DNA of 64,000 nucleotides from Nelumbo lutea (Eukaryota; Streptophyta; Magnoliopsida; Proteales; Nelumbonaceae). The position numbers and the translations under genes were made by a program. The stretch covers positions 36,332,356-36,396,355 of the forward strand of contig JAKGHH010000007.1 of assembly GCA_022828595.1 (NCBI GenBank). The letters run 5' to 3'. This document shows positions 59,382 through 64,000 of the stretch, piece after piece. Every line of letters starts with the position of its first letter. Within the stretch, counting starts at the first letter, position 1. The notes beneath the pieces were generated by a model. It was not told the origin of the DNA and made no database searches. It was given only the letters and a program-made list of their open reading frames with translations.

Positions 59382-60624
59382 GTTCGTTCTATCCTTTTGT
59401 GTATCTTTCTTGATTGTAACGTGAAATGGGTATTTTTTTTTCAGTTCATGAATCAGCGTTTTGTATTTCTAGCACGATTACAATATTACTGTTTTAATTT
59501 TCGTGCGTATTTGGATTACATATCGAAAAAGATTCATCTTTTTTCTACAACGAGTGCAAATTTTGCATACAATCGTAACCGCCCGGTGGCTTGACTATGT
59601 TGTGATTATGCATAAATTCGTAAGGAAAAAGATGAATCTTGGGGAGAGAATGCTCTGAAAGGATTGAAACAAGGTTCGCAATTAAACATAGAAGTAGGAC
59701 TCAAAGAACTGAGATCTTGGAGCTATTCAATAAAACACTGACGGGAATAATTTAGTTCAAAGAAGGAACCATTGAAACATTTCTTTTGATGTTTTTAGGT
59801 GACAATTGAGAAAGAATGTTGTGGGTACGTTGGCATTTTGCATATATTCTTATTCTCTTCCGGGAAGAAAGAGTGTGGAAATGAAGTAACCATTAACAAG
59901 ATGTGGTGATTTGGATAATGGAATATATTTGACGGATGCAGAGTAATGCAAGGGTTAAAAGTTAAAACATGAGAGAACAGAGTTAGGCGTTGGCTATTCA
60001 GTTACTATTTCTTCCTAAAATATGCGTTGGTTATTCAAAATTTTCATTAACCCATGCACAATCAAGAGCTGTGAACTAGCCCATCTATTGATAGGCTTCT
60101 TATTCAAGATACTCTTGCAAAAGTATGCCTAGAAGTTACTGTTAAATTTTATATCCATCATTCCATGTGATATGCTAGAGGTTGGCATGTGCAACTGCAT
60201 TCATAGGTAGCAAGTATTTCTAATGGAATTGAATGGAAAATGAGGATATATAGATGAGCGTGGATTTGTAGACACCTTTTTTATGGTTATCCAGTTTAAG
60301 TGTCTTGAATTTTCAAAAATTATCCCATGGCATAATCAAATGTAAGTTGAGCCTCACTGAGATCCACGGATACTTCTGATGGTTTAAATATGAAATCATT
60401 TAATATTTTTTTATGTGGTTATTTTCTCAAAATTGCTACTGAAACTATGAAGACCAACTGAAATTAAAACAATTATTTGATTTTGTGACTATTGTCTGCC
60501 ATGGGATTATTGGAGTATGACCTATCATTTATTGAATATAGAGGATCAGTAGAAAATGTGTTAATCCTTGTATCTGATCTGCCCCAAAGCTGCACATTAC
60601 AGATGACTGAGAAGTAGGTCACCT

Positions 60625-60701
60625 TTTTTTAAATAGGTAAAATAAAAATTTCATTAAAATAAAAGAAGAGTACAAACTATTAGCCTCGCTTAAACCAATA
60701 A
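60625..60701 (-). mobile_element. 77-bp retroposon tail with 10-bp target duplication
   Basis: TAGGTCACCT occurs at 60615-60624 and 60702-60711. The insert begins with a T-run, that is a poly(A) tail on the minus strand, and continues AAATAGGTAAAATAAAAATT. A strongly 5'-truncated LINE or SINE fits. Confidence 0.65.
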
Positions 60702-61564
60702 TAGGTCACCTACTTTTTCACATATATATTTTTGAAGAAGCTGAGCAATTCAACTGTGCATCCCTTTTTTGGGTCTCTCAGTAGTTGGGTTAGTTGGTCA
60801 GAGGTTAGTAGTGGCAGAGCAGGGTGCACACGAGGCCCTATGGCCATACCATTGACAGCCATCACTTCTGCAGGTTTTGTCCCATGTCTCTACCACAGGA
60901 GTGATGCTGAGTAATCATTTCAACTTCTGGGTCATTGGCACCTTGCAGTCCAATTATATCTACTTCTTTAATTTCATATAATGATAAGCAACCATGGCAT
61001 AAAAATGTGTCTAGCCATTTGTCTCTCTAAGTGTAGGGTGGTTACTTGCTCGCCTTATCAATGAAGTTTCCAGTGCATTTCCTAATCCAATTTAGTGGGA
61101 AAGCAAAATGCCTTCTATTTGATATCCTTAAGTTGGGAAGTACAATTAGATTGCCTGCAATTATATGTGTCTTCTATTATGAAAATATTAAAGCCAATTA
61201 TTTTTAAGTAAGTGTGGTAGTTTGTCCTGAAGGTCTACAGCTTATAGATCCTTAACTACGGAAGAGGACCCAAAGCACATTTTTGGTCATTCTCGTGATG
61301 TTTTCTTGAGTCTTCCCCTTCCTCTGCTCCAAGTTGTTTATCAATGCACTTGATGGTCATCTATAAACATGGCAGAACCACCTCAATAAACATTCCCACG
61401 TTTTTCACCTACTGGGTCTCATCCTAATCCTCCCTATCATCTCTAGTATTGACACTGACTTAACATCCATGTCTTAATTGCATTTATCATTTTTTGGTTG
61501 TTCAACAATACTCTTTTTCTGGACATGTTGTTTCTTGGTGATCAACACTATTTGTTACATATAA

Positions 61565-62870
61565 TATTTTTTATTGATAAATGGTGAGTTTTATTCAATT
61601 GAGAAGAGATTACATCAAACCAAGTAAGGAGATATCCTTTAAGGTACAAGCCACAAGGCATAATTAGATGATCATTTGTGGGTTCACAAGGAGATAATAT
61701 AAGAAGCAAAAGAAGAATAAAAAAAGACTAATAATGATATATTTGGTGATCTATTATATGCCTTCGACCCAATGCTTGAGAGTTCTCTCCATCTTACCAA
61801 TGATGGACTCCAAAGCAACATCTTTATGTTGAAAATCCTTGATTTTCTTTCATTCCACATGGTCCAATAAATGGCCAAGGGGGTGATTTTCCACAGAATT
61901 CTTCCTTTTGTGTTTAGCCCTTTCATTGGCCAAGAGAACATTAGCAAGTTGAGGGCCTTTGGGAGTCACCTAATCAGTGCAGAACAGTTGAAGGAAGTTA
62001 ACACAGATTGAGTAGGTCAAGCTGCAGTGGATAAATAGGTTCTGGACCTATTCCATTTCCTGGTTCCATAGGTGGCAATGGTCCAGAGTGGACTATTGGA
62101 TTGAATGTGCTCTAGCAACCATGTGGTCCCTAGGGACATGCATCCGTGGGGGAGAGTACGAGATCTGCCTCACCATTACAGTTGGGGATTGAGAATATCC
62201 TAGGTCTTGCACTGCCATGCATGCAGCTTGCCTCTCGGGTTCTATAAATGGGCAAGCAAGACATAGAAGGGGACACACTCTCCATTCCCTTATGCGCTCA
62301 GACATCCATTTGCTCATTTCGTTTCTAGACTTCGTCATTTTCCCAAATCTTTCACCGACTCTGCCTTCAAGTAAGACTATCTTTATCCCTATTGTCTTAC
62401 AAAATGTAGATTTGAAAATATTCCCATATTTTCATTGCCTTTTTCCATATGCTACCATGCCATAGAATCTTGCCCATGTTTACTTGTATTCATTTCTAAA
62501 GATTTTCTGTTTCCACTCCAAAGCTTTATAACATTTTCCTAAGAGAGCCTTATTCATGTGCCTTTGTGGTTGGATGCTTTCATCACCTTTGAGCTTTGGT
62601 ATAAAGACCACATTCTTTTTTTTTTTTTGTTTTTGATAATGTATACAGACCTAAGTTCATGTTATTAAATGATAATTTTGTCTTCTCCACTCCATCCCAT
62701 AAGCAATCTCTCCTGAGGTTTTCCAGGGTAGTTGATACTGAAGCTGGTAAGCCGAGAACATAGGCATGTATTATATGGGAAGATTGGATAAAGTGCTCTG
62801 AATTAGTGTCAACTTCCTTCCCTGTGATAGTTAGTCCTTCCATCCTGCTAGATTAAGCAGGAATCTCTCA
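61565..62870 (-). mobile_element. L1-type LINE fragment, ORF2 C-terminal part
   Basis: On the minus strand, 62843-62690 encodes the end of the reverse transcriptase region (VLGLPASVSTTLENLRRDCLWDG). 61960-61830 encodes the C-terminal zinc-binding reverse-transcriptase tail (LMFSWPMKGLNTKGRILWKI; PLAIYWTMWNERKSRIF). The 3' end (AATAAAACTCACCATTTATC then A-rich) lies at about 61565. The parts between are shifted and interrupted. L1 elements copy themselves by target-primed reverse transcription; this one is 5'-truncated and dead. It lies opposite to the host gene's direction. Confidence 0.8.
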
Positions 62871-62879
62871 ACCATTGTC

Positions 62880-64000
62880 CCATATCTCTTTTGATCAGTA
62901 GTTTGTACCCAAAGGGAGTTGTAGAAACTTAGATCAGAGTTTAAAATGTTTATGTTGGTGGAAATTTCAGTCACCCAAATATAGGAAACATGCTGGAAAT
63001 GCTTAAAATATCGTATGGAAATATTGTAAAAATTATAGACATGGTGGAAATATTGTAAAATATGCAAAAATATAGAATGGTATTTTATGGAATGATAAAA
63101 AGAAGCATATGCACACCTTTTTAAATTATTATTTTGCTCTGAATCATTAGACAAAGCTAAGAAGCTAAGGTTATAGACAAAAGAATACGTTGCCACGTTG
63201 ACTTGTAAACCTTGAGATTTCCAGCCACATGATAGAATGAGTTAAATCAAAATATAAACTTATAGAAAATGCAAATGGTTCTAATAGATCAACCAAATAA
63301 TCTATTACACAAATAAAAACTAATATTTAACTTCATGTTTGAAATGAATATCGAGTTGGCTCAAAGTGGTAATCAAGTTAGGTGGACAATAACATTGCTA
63401 CTCTACATATTTAACAAATTGTCACTTTCTTATGTTATAATACCATCCCTTTTAATCTACACAATGCTGCTAGTTTTTCACTGGGGAATATGTTGATTCC
63501 GGTAAAACTTCACACGTCCATGGAAATGGAATTATGTCTCGGAAACTATCTCTTGTCCTCCACATGGTGCTGTTAATGCTTACTGGGGGAATATGTCAAT
63601 TCAAGTAAAATTTCGTATTGATAAAAAAAATTCAAGTAAAATTGCGTGTTGCTATCAATGGAAATGGAAATATGTTGTCGAGATATTAGGAAATTTAGGG
63701 ACATTTTAAACCATAATGGCAGCGCAACTTCTTCCTGTCTTGATGATATGCTCCTGGCTTGTGGAGCTACATGTCTGATTGCTATGATCTCACTGATTTG
63801 GAAGTTGATGTTCGATCTTGATACATGCTCAAAGCAAATGAGCAAGCATCACAAGTACCTCATATCCTTTTATTGAGCACTTGTGAGATGAGAGACATCA
63901 ATGAGTTGCAGGAGAGTAACTGATAAACTGATTGTATGTACTATGAGTCCCTCCAACTGCTTCTAATCTACTGCTTTATGCACCATTCTATTGAGAATTC
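62880..64000. other. No gene recognized
   Basis: Non-coding, presumed intron. GGGGAATATGT(T/C) with AATT(C/G) and GTAAAA(C/T)TTC recurs at 63483-63510 and 63585-63615, a short local repeat. No RRM, tRNA or transposase signal. Confidence 0.4.

Larger units (their letters stand above)
59382..64000 (+). other. Intron 1 of the FPA-like gene (start)
   Basis: No RRM2 sequence (a KPCxxLWVGG-type start) is seen on the plus strand to the window end. Contents: a small LINE-tail insertion (60625-60701), an L1 fragment (61565-62870), otherwise unrecognized AT-rich DNA. Assignment as intron assumes the donor at 59382 is used and the gene is intact to the right. Confidence 0.55.

Noticed and set aside
62093..62465. 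Overlapping frames of about 80 codons on both strands between LINE parts
   Set aside because: They sit inside the decayed LINE fragment and resemble no LINE domain in those frames.

Overview
The window is nuclear DNA from a flowering plant. The evidence is Ty3/gypsy retrotransposons of the Tat type, hAT and Mutator-like miniature elements, plant gene families (RBOH, PGIP, ankyrin, class III acid phosphatase, FPA), GT-AG introns and long AT-rich stretches. Nothing visible fixes the species. It is mostly repeat-derived: nested transposons with decayed gene pieces between them and one gene start near the right end that looks alive.

Layout. 1-10637: one long Tat-lineage element on the plus strand (5' LTR cut by the window edge, tRNA-Asp-type PBS, broken gag-pro-RT-RNase H-integrase, an antisense gene with its own TATA box and introns, PPT, complete 3' LTR). 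10638-12066: an interspersed repeat also present at 43430-44390. 12067-12771: 5'-truncated copy A of an acid phosphatase gene. 12772-21420: duplicated repeat blocks; at 14613-17573 a foldback MITE is split by a minus-strand Tat-like LTR pair with minisatellites. 21571-23165: decayed RBOH (NADPH oxidase) fragments. 23166-25905: AT-rich DNA, a cluster of related repeat units and a foldback MITE. 25943-28256: a second, minus-strand Tat remnant (LTR, PPT, antisense gene). 28265-28711: Mutator-like MITE with target duplication. 31022-31993: acid phosphatase copy B, complete except for a frameshift that it shares with copy A. 33667-38723: hAT MITE, minisatellite and an Ogre-like LTR. 41121-47429: MITEs and a foldback Mutator-like element with an 11-bp target duplication. 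50673-53394: two hAT MITEs of one family, one carrying a nested solo LTR of the first Tat family. 55155-58604: terminal-inverted-repeat elements, one enclosing PGIP and ankyrin-repeat fragments in opposite orientations (Pack-MULE-like). 58805-64000: promoter, 5' UTR, first coding exon and start of a long intron of an FPA-like RNA-binding protein gene, the intron holding LINE fragments.

How it fits together. Acid phosphatase copies A and B lie in a segmental duplication (about 12067-25940 versus 31298-34318). Copy A was expanded by later insertions, so the shared flanking pieces act as anchors for ordering them. Several insertions can be ordered by nesting and by intact target-site duplications. 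Many stop codons in the retroelements can be explained by C-to-T change, as expected of methylated, silenced DNA. Apart from the FPA exon and possibly acid phosphatase B, no gene here looks functional. All calls come from reading the sequence; no database search or alignment program was run.
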